This document shows, piece after piece, positions 53,352 through 61,944 of a stretch of 64,000 nt of DNA. A model generated the notes under the pieces. It had not been told where the DNA came from. It made no database searches and saw only the letters and a list, made by a program, of their open reading frames with translations. Position 1 is the first letter of the stretch; every line of letters starts with the position of its first letter. The translations under genes and the position numbers were made by a program. This DNA is from UBA11891 sp049890035 (GTDB lineage Bacteria; Bacteroidota; Bacteroidia; Flavobacteriales; Flavobacteriaceae). Location: NCBI GenBank assembly GCA_049890035.1, contig JBMHCG010000012.1, positions 1 to 64,000 of the forward strand, given 5' to 3'.

Positions 53352-54668
53352 ATGCAAAACAAAAATATTTCTGTCGGACTGGATATTGGTACTACCAAAA
53401 TAGTCGCCATGGTGGGGCGTGAAAATGAATTTGGTAAAGTGGAGATTTTGGGTGTTGGAAAGTCCAAAAGCCTTGGGGTACATCGTGGTGTTGTCAACAA
53501 CATTACCCAAACAATCCAATCCATTCAACAAGCCGTTGAAGAAGCCAAGACCAACTCGGGCGAAGTGATAGAAGACGTCGTCGTTGGTATTGCTGGGCAA
53601 CACATTCGGAGTTTGCAACACAGTGATTATATAACGCGTGGCAATCCCGAAAAAGTGATCGATCAAGACGATATCGATGCCTTGATTCAACAAGTTCACA
53701 AATTGGTCATGCTTCCCGGTGAAGAAATCATTCATGTATTGCCCCAGGAATACAAAGTAGACGGTCAAGCAGAGATAAAAGAACCCATTGGTATGTATGG
53801 CGGGCGCCTGGAGGCCAACTTTCACGTCGTGGTCGGACAAGTTCACTCTATTAAGAATATTGGGCGCTGTGTCGTAAGTGCTAACTTAAAGTTGGCTAAT
53901 ATTACATTGGAACCCTTAGCATCCTCAGATGCAGTATTGACACAAGAGGAGAAAGAAGCTGGCGTAGCTCTGATTGATATAGGAGGTGGAACAACCGATT
54001 TAGCCATTTTTAAAGATGGTATCATCCGTCATACAGCAGTCATACCTTTTGGTGGCAATATCATAACGGAGGATATCAAAGAAGGCTGTTCTATCATTGA
54101 AAAGCAAGCTGAATTGTTAAAGGTGAAATTTGGATCGGCTTGGCCCGGTGAAAACCGAGATACTGAAATTGTTTCAATCCCTGGCTTACGTGGACGTGAT
54201 CCCAAAGAAATTTCGCTAAAGACCCTTTCGAAAATTATCAATGCGCGGGTTGTAGAAATAATCGAACAGGTGTTTTTAGAAATTAAAAATTACGGCCATA
54301 CAGTACAGAAAAAAAAGCTCATCGCTGGTATTGTATTAACTGGTGGAGGGAGTCAACTGAAACACCTAAAACAATTGGTTGAATACATTACAGGGATGGA
54401 TACCCGTATTGGTTTTCCGGGAGAACACCTTGCCGGAGAAACCTCCACAACAAATACCAGCCCCATGTTTGCAACGGCCGTGGGCTTGTTAATGAAAGCT
54501 TTGGAGAATCCATCCGAAACAGAAGAATCCGATCCAACACTTGAAATCCCAGAAGCGTCAGAAGCCAATGAAAACGAATCGAACCCCCGACTTGAGTTGA
54601 ATACAGAACGGAAGACCATCATTGAACGATTTGGAGATCGCTTAAAAGAATTTTTAGATAACGCTTAA
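53352..54668 (+). CDS. ftsA: cell division protein FtsA
   Basis: 438 residues. Actin-fold: phosphate-1 loop VGLDIGTTKIVAMVG, LIDIGGGTTDLAIFK (phosphate-2) and GIVLTGGGSQLKHL (adenosine). A Ser/Glu-rich linker follows, then the C-terminal amphipathic helix IIERFGDRLKEFLDNA that ties FtsZ to the membrane. 14 nt before ftsZ. Confidence 0.97.
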   Translation: MQNKNISVGLDIGTTKIVAMVGRENEFGKVEILGVGKSKSLGVHRGVVNNITQTIQSIQQAVEEAKTNSGEVIEDVVVGIAGQHIRSLQHSDYITRGNPEKVIDQDDIDALIQQVHKLVMLPGEEIIHVLPQEYKVDGQAEIKEPIGMYGGRLEANFHVVVGQVHSIKNIGRCVVSANLKLANITLEPLASSDAVLTQEEKEAGVALIDIGGGTTDLAIFKDGIIRHTAVIPFGGNIITEDIKEGCSIIEKQAELLKVKFGSAWPGENRDTEIVSIPGLRGRDPKEISLKTLSKIINARVVEIIEQVFLEIKNYGHTVQKKKLIAGIVLTGGGSQLKHLKQLVEYITGMDTRIGFPGEHLAGETSTTNTSPMFATAVGLLMKALENPSETEESDPTLEIPEASEANENESNPRLELNTERKTIIERFGDRLKEFLDNA

Positions 54669-54682
54669 ACCATAACCCAACT

Positions 54683-56545
54683 ATGCACCCAGAAAATAAA
54701 GATCAATTCAGTTTCGATTTACCCAAAAATAAAAGCAATGTCATTAAGGTTATCGGTGTTGGTGGCGGGGGTAGTAACGCCATCAATTATATGTTTCAAC
54801 AAGGCATCAAAGGAGTAGATTTTGTTGTTAGTAATACAGATGCCCAAGCTTTAAGTGAGAGTGCGGTTCCCATCAAAATACAGTTGGGTGCAACACTGAC
54901 AGAGGGACTTGGAGCAGGAGCCAATCCTCAGATTGGAGCTTCTGCAGCAAAGGAAAGTGTAGAGGATTTACAGACCTTATTGAATACTCAGACAAAGATG
55001 GTTTTCATCACAGCTGGGATGGGTGGTGGAACAGGTACTGGAGCCGCACCCATCATAGCACAGATGGCCAAAGATTTGGATATACTCACAGTAGGGATTG
55101 TAACCATGCCTTTTCAGTTTGAAGGAAAATTGCGCTTGGAACAAGCACAAATGGGTCTTGACAATATGAAAGCAGCAGTAGATTCCTTAATTGTTATTAA
55201 TAACAACAAACTTCGTGAAGTTTATGGAAACCTTGGTTTTAAAGCGGGTTTTGCCAAGGCAGATGAAGTATTGGCTACAGCTGCTCGTGGGATTGCAGAA
55301 GTAATTACACATCATTATACCCAAAATATTGATTTAAAAGATGCCAAAACAGTTCTAACCAATAGTGGTACAGCCATAATGGGATCGGGAGAGGCCAATG
55401 GGGCCAATCGTGCTCAAGACGCTATCGTGAAAGCCTTGGATTCCCCTTTGTTAAATGATAACAAGATAACAGGTTGTAGAAATGTACTGTTATTAATTGT
55501 TTCGGGAACGGAAGAAATTACCATTGATGAAATCGGAGAGATCAACGATTTTATTCAATCGGAAGCGGGAAACAACGCCAATATTATTATGGGAGTAGGA
55601 GAAGATCCTTCGTTGAGTAGTTCTATTGCTGTAACAATTATTGCTACTGGTTTTGCAGCCGATCAACAACATGAAATTGTCAATGCAGAGGCTAAAAAAA
55701 TCATCCATAATTTAGAAGACGATCAAAAGATGGAGCACCAGTTGATGGAGGTGACACCAGAATCCTCTTTTTCTCCAGTTTCAGAAAGTCCGTCTACCGA
55801 TGCAGTTATTGTTCATCAACTCGAGGAAGCGGAAGAAGAAGCCCACGAAGAGAGCTTACTGGATATCGTCGTGAACGATTATGAAGAAGTGGTGCCAGAT
55901 ATTGATAATACATTAGTTCGAGATTTGGAGGTTATCTATGAATGGATCCAACCAGAAAAGGAGGATGGTGCCGCGACTATCGAAGAAGAAACAGAATTTG
56001 TGTTCAATGATGTCGGAGTAGATGTTCGAGAAATTGAGGTGGTTGCCCCAGAAATAGTATTGCCTACAGCCAATCAATTCAGTTTGGATTTTGATATGAC
56101 ACTTGATAAAAAAAGTACGGCTAAGGTTGGCTCAGACGCTTCACAACAGCAGGAAGAAGTCATTAAATATACTTTAGAAGAAGAGTCAAGTGAGCCCCCT
56201 TCGTTAGCAGATGAAACAAGCATTGAATTAGTAGAAAAAGAACAGCTGACTCCTTCAATAGCAAATGAAGAATCTGCCAGTCCCTTTGATCAGTCAATAA
56301 AACATACGGTACAGTCCGAGAACAAAAAACGCAAAGAACAACTCAAGCAATTCAATTATGCCTTTAAAAACAGTATGCATCGAATTGAAGAACTTGAGCG
56401 ACAACCCGCCTATAAAAGATTGGGTGTTGATTTGGATGAGGATAGTCAGAACACAACAGGTTCTCGGTTGAGCCTCGATACGGATAGTAACGATCAAATT
56501 CAGTTGCGATCCAATAATTCATTTCTACACGATAATGTCGATTAA
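54683..56545 (+). CDS. ftsZ: cell division protein FtsZ
   Basis: 620 residues. Tubulin-like GTPase: GVGGGGSNAINY near residue 26, GGGTGTGAAPI about residues 114-124, T7 loop and synergy-loop region NNANIIMGVGEDPSLS. The GTPase ends about residue 320; then come about 280 residues of acidic, low-complexity linker, unusually long, and the end RSNNSFLHDNVD, a flavobacterial-type tail beyond the KRLGVDLDE segment. It forms the Z-ring. Confidence 0.97.
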   Translation: MHPENKDQFSFDLPKNKSNVIKVIGVGGGGSNAINYMFQQGIKGVDFVVSNTDAQALSESAVPIKIQLGATLTEGLGAGANPQIGASAAKESVEDLQTLLNTQTKMVFITAGMGGGTGTGAAPIIAQMAKDLDILTVGIVTMPFQFEGKLRLEQAQMGLDNMKAAVDSLIVINNNKLREVYGNLGFKAGFAKADEVLATAARGIAEVITHHYTQNIDLKDAKTVLTNSGTAIMGSGEANGANRAQDAIVKALDSPLLNDNKITGCRNVLLLIVSGTEEITIDEIGEINDFIQSEAGNNANIIMGVGEDPSLSSSIAVTIIATGFAADQQHEIVNAEAKKIIHNLEDDQKMEHQLMEVTPESSFSPVSESPSTDAVIVHQLEEAEEEAHEESLLDIVVNDYEEVVPDIDNTLVRDLEVIYEWIQPEKEDGAATIEEETEFVFNDVGVDVREIEVVAPEIVLPTANQFSLDFDMTLDKKSTAKVGSDASQQQEEVIKYTLEEESSEPPSLADETSIELVEKEQLTPSIANEESASPFDQSIKHTVQSENKKRKEQLKQFNYAFKNSMHRIEELERQPAYKRLGVDLDEDSQNTTGSRLSLDTDSNDQIQLRSNNSFLHDNVD

Positions 56546-56554
56546 ATAAAGAAT

Positions 56555-57007
56555 ATGACTTTGCATGAACAAATTACCACGGCTCTAAAAGATGCAATGA
56601 AGGCCAAAGACAGCCTTAGGCTTGAAGCCCTACGTGCCGTAAAGTCGGCCCTACTTTTAGAACAAACTTCTGGAAATTCTCAAGGCGAGTTAAACGAAGC
56701 GCAAGAAATAAAGTTGTTGCAAAAACTCGTCAAACAGCGCAAAGAAAGTGCAGCTATTTTTAGGGAACAAAATCGGGTAGACTTGGCTGAACCTGAAGAA
56801 GCACAAGCAGCCGTTATACAATCCTTCTTGCCCGAACAACTATCCGAGTCGGAAATAGCCACTGTCATAACTGAAATTATTACCACTCTGGGTGCATCTG
56901 GGATGCAAGATATGGGAAAAGTGATGAGACAGGCCAGCAAGCAATTGGCTGGGAAAGCTGACGGAAAAACCATATCTACCTTAGTGAAGCAGCAGTTATC
57001 TTCTTAA
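56555..57007 (+). CDS. yqeY: GatB/YqeY domain protein
   Basis: 150 residues. GatB/YqeY C-terminal helical fold: LEALRAVKSALLLEQT, LLQKLVKQRKESAAIFREQN, GMQDMGKVMRQASKQLAGKADG. The role of free-standing members is unknown; related domains sit on the amidotransferase GatB. It follows ftsZ by 9 nt and closes the cluster. Confidence 0.9.
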   Translation: MTLHEQITTALKDAMKAKDSLRLEALRAVKSALLLEQTSGNSQGELNEAQEIKLLQKLVKQRKESAAIFREQNRVDLAEPEEAQAAVIQSFLPEQLSESEIATVITEIITTLGASGMQDMGKVMRQASKQLAGKADGKTISTLVKQQLSS

Positions 57008-57303
57008 ATATCTTCTGTCAGCCATGTTACTGCATAAGAATTCTCGTCCTATTGCCAGATCTTTTGAAGTAGGGTAAGCAGATCAAATGACTTTATTGGA
57101 TTCTCTCTAATTCAGTTTGAGACACTTTTACCACTGAACATCGATTATCAATAATTTGTCTTCGTTTCTGTACACTTTACACGCTCCTTATGAAAAGAAT
57201 TTCAAAACGGATTCCCGTAATAGAAATCCACTTGGAAAAAAACACATTCTTATTTACGGTGTATGATTATTTTGTAAGTTGTAGATGCAAACGAAACTAT
57301 ATT
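57008..57303. other. intergenic gap after the dcw cluster
   Basis: 296 bp without a supported gene. A start-less or TTG-type upstream extension of the globin frame (57190) is not convincing. TATTTTG at 57268-57274 resembles a -7 element but is one base short of TAnnTTTG. No terminator with a good stem was seen after yqeY. Confidence 0.5.
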
Positions 57304-57696
57304 ATGAATTCAAATCAACTCATTCAACAGAGTTTTTCGATTGTTGAGAAGAATAAGACACAATTTATTGAAGATTTTTATTCGGATTTATTTGAAATGG
57401 CTCCCGAAGTTCAATATCTATTTACAAATACAACAAAAGAAAAACAAGGTGAGAAACTGTATAATGCTTTGGTAATTCTTGTAGAGAACATTGCCTCCCC
57501 AGAGGTTATTGTTGAGATGCTAGAACCTTTGGGTCAGGATCACATTGGGTATGGAACACAACCGCATCATTACAAACTAGTAGGGGAATGCCTGATAAAT
57601 TCAATAAAAAAATTGAATGGAGATGCATGGAGTTCCGAGGCCGAAAAGGCGTGGTTGGAGACCTATCAAGTTGTTGCAAATATTATGATTGGATAA
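57304..57696 (+). CDS. single-domain bacterial hemoglobin-like protein
   Basis: 130 residues from ATG at 57304. The globin pattern of bacterial hemoglobins and flavohemoglobin heme domains is visible: FYSDLFEMAPEVQYLF with Phe40 in the CD region, and HIGYGTQPHHYKLVGECLI with His89 as the likely proximal heme ligand. No FAD/NAD reductase part is attached. Such globins bind O2 or NO. A longer start at 57190 would add a poorly conserved N-terminus. Next is a pentapeptide protein, 6 nt away, probably co-transcribed. Confidence 0.85.
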   Translation: MNSNQLIQQSFSIVEKNKTQFIEDFYSDLFEMAPEVQYLFTNTTKEKQGEKLYNALVILVENIASPEVIVEMLEPLGQDHIGYGTQPHHYKLVGECLINSIKKLNGDAWSSEAEKAWLETYQVVANIMIG

Positions 57697-57702
57697 ATCC
57701 AA

Positions 57703-58575
57703 ATGAAAAAGATTGATCAGAAGATAGCAGCCAAAACTCGCAAGGAATTGGAGGAAACTAAAAAAATTCAATCTCCTGAAGGCGACCCCAAAGTATCCGC
57801 ACTGCTTACCAAACAACAACGGATCAAAAAAAATAGGGATGCAACCAAATTTGAAAAGTGGTTTTGGAGTCAATCCATATTAAAAATTGGTTTCCTAGTA
57901 ACATTCATTTTTTATGTATTAACATTTACCTCTACAAAATACCCTTTTCTTGGACTGATTCTTAATTCCTTAGAGCCGTTAGGTGTCCTGCTTGCTGTTT
58001 TGATTTTCATTCGAGAGACACCTGAACGTAGAAAGCAATTCCATTACCAAGCACTCTCCACTATTGACCGTGCAGCAGGAATACGAAATAGTAAAGCCCG
58101 AATTATTGCGCTTCAAGATCTTGTTGATCAAGGAATAAACCTCGATGAGCTTGATTTGGGAAATGCCAATCTGGAGGAAATTGAATTGAATGGGGTGGAA
58201 ATTAAAAATGGAAACTTTATGGGTTCCAATCTTAAAAAAGCCGAAATGCACCTAGCCAACCTACAAAAGGGAAATTTCAAAAATACGCAAGGGCATAGCT
58301 TTAAGATTCGTTTTGGAAATCTCAGTTTTTCTGATTTTACCAATAGCAACTTTAGTAATGCTGATTTTAGCAGCGCCAACCTAATGTTTGCCAATTTTAA
58401 TCAAACCAAACTGAGTGGTGCTAAGTTTATTAATGCCAAACTAAAAGGGGCTAAGTTTACCGATGCCTTTTTGAGTGGTGCCGATTTTACAGGGGCTGAT
58501 GTCAATATGGATGCCTTGAAAAAGGCAAATTTAATTAATGTAATCCTGCCAGATGGAACGCTTTTCAAAGAATGA
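57703..58575 (+). CDS. membrane-anchored pentapeptide-repeat protein
   Basis: 290 residues. N-terminal charged, coiled-coil-like 60 residues (IAAKTRKELEETKKIQ), two hydrophobic segments around residues 62-78 and 86-103, then from about residue 145 a pentapeptide-repeat helix with A(D/N)LxX periodicity (LDLGNANLEEIELNG, FSNADFSSANLMFANFNQTK, GAKFTDAFLSGADFTGADV). Pentapeptide repeats form right-handed beta helices; functions range from DNA mimicry to scaffolding. Membrane anchoring makes DNA mimicry less likely. Related proteins are common; this exact arrangement is not one I can name. Confidence 0.8.
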   Translation: MKKIDQKIAAKTRKELEETKKIQSPEGDPKVSALLTKQQRIKKNRDATKFEKWFWSQSILKIGFLVTFIFYVLTFTSTKYPFLGLILNSLEPLGVLLAVLIFIRETPERRKQFHYQALSTIDRAAGIRNSKARIIALQDLVDQGINLDELDLGNANLEEIELNGVEIKNGNFMGSNLKKAEMHLANLQKGNFKNTQGHSFKIRFGNLSFSDFTNSNFSNADFSSANLMFANFNQTKLSGAKFINAKLKGAKFTDAFLSGADFTGADVNMDALKKANLINVILPDGTLFKE

Positions 58576-58725
58576 GGGATAACCATTAGCTGTTATTGAA
58601 AATTGAAACCAATATGAAAAAAGGCTTACAGAAGATTTGCATCCTTTGTATGCATTTAATCAATACGGAGGTAATGAGAATTGATGCATTTTCAAATGAA
58701 CATCATATTATTTAAATCAATAAAA

Positions 58726-59211
58726 ATGAAACAGTTTACATGGGTTGTTATTTTCGTTAGTACGCTCACCTGTTCGATGGCTCAGGGACAGTATACCCCC
58801 AAAGAAGAAGGACTTAAAATCCTAAATATGGTGAGAAGAAATTATAATTTACCGCCTCTACGAGTCAATAGAGAATTGTCCGAATATGCGATGAAAAAAG
58901 CCATTCAACAAGTAAATGGTGATTCCAATGAGATCATTATCTCACGGGATCGTGTCGGACTTTTATTTACTAAAGAAGAAAATGCCAGTAAAGAAGACCT
59001 CAGGTATCCGTATCGCTATGCAGCTGCCGTGATTGACTTTATTGATATTGATTGCGATAAAGTGGAAAAATATGATTTGTTCAATCAAGTTATTGATGAA
59101 AAGTCACGTGAAGTAGGTATGGCAGAATATGTAGATGGTACCACCCAATGTATTGTTTTTGTTTTTGACAACTATGTCTACAATATAGAAACGGATATTG
59201 AGAGCAAGTAA
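58726..59211 (+). CDS. secreted CAP/SCP-like protein
   Basis: 161 residues from ATG at 58726 with a signal peptide (VVIFVSTLTCSMAQG). LKILNMVRRNYNLPPLRVN and LSEYAMKKAIQQ resemble the start of CAP (SCP/PR-1) domains, and the end (VGMAEYVDGTTQCIVFVFDN) their C-terminal strand, but the His/Glu site is not clearly kept, so the assignment is tentative. The next gene starts right after its stop (TAA ATG), so the two are coupled and exported together. Confidence 0.65.
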   Translation: MKQFTWVVIFVSTLTCSMAQGQYTPKEEGLKILNMVRRNYNLPPLRVNRELSEYAMKKAIQQVNGDSNEIIISRDRVGLLFTKEENASKEDLRYPYRYAAAVIDFIDIDCDKVEKYDLFNQVIDEKSREVGMAEYVDGTTQCIVFVFDNYVYNIETDIESK

Positions 59212-60123
59212 ATGCAATTGTTTTTCAGCTTAAAATATTTTCTTCGTTCACACACACTCATTTTATTTTTATTATTTACTACTTGTTCTACACATGATGA
59301 TATTCCTGTCAATGCTTGGAAAGATTTTTTTGAACACAAGGAAGGAAATTTTCCATTCATTCTTATTTCCGTTCACGGAGGAGACCAAAAACCGCAATGG
59401 ATAGACGATAGAAAGTGTCAAAATGCGGTTGTTTTACAAGATCAATACACACTTGGTATAGCCTATCAAATAAAGGAGGAATTGAAGAAACAGGGTTTTG
59501 AACCTTATACAGTCTTTGCCAAAATACACAGAGTCAAAATAGATTTGAATCGTTCATCAGATGGAGCTTTATGTGAAGAAAATGAAACCAATCGTTTGTG
59601 GCGTGCTGTACATGAACAAATAACTTCTTACAGCAGTGCCATTCAAGAAAAATATGGACGTGGTTTGTTGATCGACATTCATGGACATGCACATTCAATT
59701 CAACGGATCGAATTGGGATATCTTCTCGAAGGAAAAGATTTACGAAACCTACAGAAAGGCAGTCAAATGAGTAATGAAAAAGTGTCCATAAAGAGTTTAC
59801 TCCACAACCATCCATCTAATCAAAGTTTAACAGACTTGTTGGTGGGCAAACAGTCTCTAGGAACACTTTTATCTCAGTCTGGCTTTCCCACCGTTCCTTC
59901 CTTATCCGACCAAGCACCGCTGGAAGGGGACAGCTATTTTTCTGGGGGGTACATCACAAAAACCTACGGTTCTCAGATTAAAGGGAGAGTAGATGCGATA
60001 CAAGTGGAATTAAACAGATACCGACTAAGAGATACTCCAGAGGATCGAAAACGTTTTTCTGAAGAATTTTCAAAAATTCTACTTTCTTACATGAACCTTC
60101 ATTACCGCGATGCAATGGATTAA
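59212..60123 (+). CDS. exported N-formylglutamate-amidohydrolase-like lipoprotein
   Basis: 303 residues. Lipoprotein-type signal ending LLFTTC (Cys25). The domain follows the N-formylglutamate amidohydrolase (FGase) family: His55 in VHGGD, and D155-x-H157-x-H159 in LLIDIHGHAH with Glu167 in RIELGYLL. Known FGases are cytoplasmic enzymes of histidine breakdown; a membrane-anchored exported member suggests a different substrate, such as a peptide or wall fragment. Metal-binding residues are inferred from the family. Translated together with the CAP-like protein upstream. Confidence 0.75.
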   Translation: MQLFFSLKYFLRSHTLILFLLFTTCSTHDDIPVNAWKDFFEHKEGNFPFILISVHGGDQKPQWIDDRKCQNAVVLQDQYTLGIAYQIKEELKKQGFEPYTVFAKIHRVKIDLNRSSDGALCEENETNRLWRAVHEQITSYSSAIQEKYGRGLLIDIHGHAHSIQRIELGYLLEGKDLRNLQKGSQMSNEKVSIKSLLHNHPSNQSLTDLLVGKQSLGTLLSQSGFPTVPSLSDQAPLEGDSYFSGGYITKTYGSQIKGRVDAIQVELNRYRLRDTPEDRKRFSEEFSKILLSYMNLHYRDAMD

Positions 60124-60138
60124 ATCAATGGGAAGAAC

Positions 60139-60933
60139 TTACTCTATAATTTTGTGCCATTCGAAGACTTCAAGATAGTTTTCTTCTTTGGTATCCTGCA
60201 GGAGATTTAGTTGTTTGCCCTCATTGGTAAAAAAGCACAAAAAGACATCCCGATGCGAGCAGTAACCTGGTTGTTCACAGCCAAAGCGCTCTCCGGTGGA
60301 ACAACCCGTTTCACTCGAACGTAAAAAATAGCCGTCCCAAGGGTGAATCGAGAATCCATAAAAGTACGTATTGGGGTATTTTTCACGAGCCATATTAATG
60401 GCAGGATGGTCGTTCGGATCAATTTCTCTGAAAGCAAGTACTGTATAATAGATTTCAAGGGGAGGAACAACTTCTGATACTTCATCACAGCCTTCATGGT
60501 AGATGGCTATGTTGGTGGGTGTGCCGTCATTTGCTTTGGGATGATAGCCATACATATTGTCAGAATAATCACCTTCTTCAAAGACATAGTCTTCCTCAAA
60601 AGGCCATGCATATTCACTTCTCATTCCAGTAAAATTGATTTGCATCCTTTTAGGATTGTCCAAGCGGTTAGACAATTCAATTTCGTTTAGGTTGTTTGGA
60701 TTGTCAGGCAAACGGGTAAATAAATAACCGGTAACATTCCAGTTTCCTTCTATGTAACTGGATAGCTGAGGAAACAGTTCAAAGGAAGGTGCGACCGGAG
60801 TTGAGGTGTCATCTATTGCAACGCTATCTGAATTTGTTTGAGACAGCGAATCCTCGAGTAAAACATCTTCTCGAGGTTCAAATTTCATACAACTGCTTGT
60901 AATAAAAAGTACTAAAACGATTTTTCTCAACAT
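60139..60933 (-). CDS. exported lipoprotein of unknown function
   Basis: 264 residues with a lipoprotein signal ending ITSSC (Cys15). No motif recognised. The mature part has a disordered acidic stretch (DSLSQTNSDSVAIDDTS), then a compact domain with several Cys (CGCEQPGYC-like spacing near residue ~225) which could form disulfides. Convergent with the FGase-like gene, 15 nt apart. Divergent from the next gene. Confidence 0.6.
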   Translation of the reverse strand: MLRKIVLVLFITSSCMKFEPREDVLLEDSLSQTNSDSVAIDDTSTPVAPSFELFPQLSSYIEGNWNVTGYLFTRLPDNPNNLNEIELSNRLDNPKRMQINFTGMRSEYAWPFEEDYVFEEGDYSDNMYGYHPKANDGTPTNIAIYHEGCDEVSEVVPPLEIYYTVLAFREIDPNDHPAINMAREKYPNTYFYGFSIHPWDGYFLRSSETGCSTGERFGCEQPGYCSHRDVFLCFFTNEGKQLNLLQDTKEENYLEVFEWHKIIE

Positions 60934-61114
60934 ATAGTCATTGACTTCAAAAATACGATTTATACGATGGGAAACCCAAACGTAAGGCAGCTAGGAACAG
61001 AATTAAATATTTTATTCCAGAGAAAGACTTGCTCAAAACGCCTCTAAACATATTATCTTAAATATTTATGTTTTATTTATGTAAATTGATGTCACTAACC
61101 ATAAACCATGTATG

Positions 61115-61828
61115 ATGAAAAAAATCACATTTTTTTTTCTTTTTATTCCCCTTCTGGCGGTCTCACAAACAATTTTTAACATATCTAACTTACATGTTAG
61201 TGGGAAGGATTGGAATAGCCTTCTCAAGCTTTATGATGATTATTACAGCAGTGTTGAATTTGATTCCGGAGGTGTCGTGATAGATAGGATCATCCTTGGA
61301 GACGGAGAATTTAATATTCGTATTGCTCGATACGGCGATCTCAATAACTGGGGAATAAAGACAGAAAGACCCGATTATCAGGGACCTGCCTTTTGGCGTG
61401 GACGAAACGATTTTGTAAATGATTATGGCCCATCCTATGCAGGAACCTCTCTTTGGCACAGTGGTTCATCGAATCCGTCACACCGCGTCCAACAACGTTG
61501 GTTTTTGAAAGTCGACGATCCCCAAAAGTTTATGACAGCCTTTGAACAATTTATGAAAGACACTAAAAAAATGATGGGTGACCGATGGATAGCCGTCGCA
61601 GCTTATACAGCTAACAGTCCCAAAGGTGCTACACATTCCGTAGGTATGGCAGCAGAAAACTGGGTAGAAATGGAACAACTACGTGCCCAAATTCTACAAT
61701 CAAAAGCCTTTGAAAACTTCATCATCAATCGAGGTGAAGTGGAAGATGTTGGTAACATCATGTATCGTAGAATGCGTCACTACAATAATGAAAGAAACAA
61801 AAAAAAGACGTTTGACGATATGTGGTAA
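61115..61828 (+). CDS. exported hypothetical protein
   Basis: 237 residues from ATG at 61115 (an ATG at 61112 directly before it is equally possible). Signal peptide ITFFFLFIPLLAVSQ. The rest contains GDGEFNIRIARYGDLNNWG and WHSGSSNPSHRVQQRW; no family recognised. It may be a stress- or surface-related protein, but nothing shows this. Preceded by 181 bp without genes. Confidence 0.55.
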   Translation: MKKITFFFLFIPLLAVSQTIFNISNLHVSGKDWNSLLKLYDDYYSSVEFDSGGVVIDRIILGDGEFNIRIARYGDLNNWGIKTERPDYQGPAFWRGRNDFVNDYGPSYAGTSLWHSGSSNPSHRVQQRWFLKVDDPQKFMTAFEQFMKDTKKMMGDRWIAVAAYTANSPKGATHSVGMAAENWVEMEQLRAQILQSKAFENFIINRGEVEDVGNIMYRRMRHYNNERNKKKTFDDMW

Positions 61829-61944
61829 GTGCGTAAGGCCTTTTTTTGTAATTTTTCTGTTGGGATTTGTTTCTTTTATTTTGATCAACCAAAGGGAAAA
61901 AATTTGAATTCGAATTTGTAGCTTCGTGAACCTACACCAATTTT

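Noticed and set aside
45000..56600. Horizontal transfer of the dcw cluster
   Set aside because: Gene order, overlaps and codon use look like a native flavobacterial cluster.
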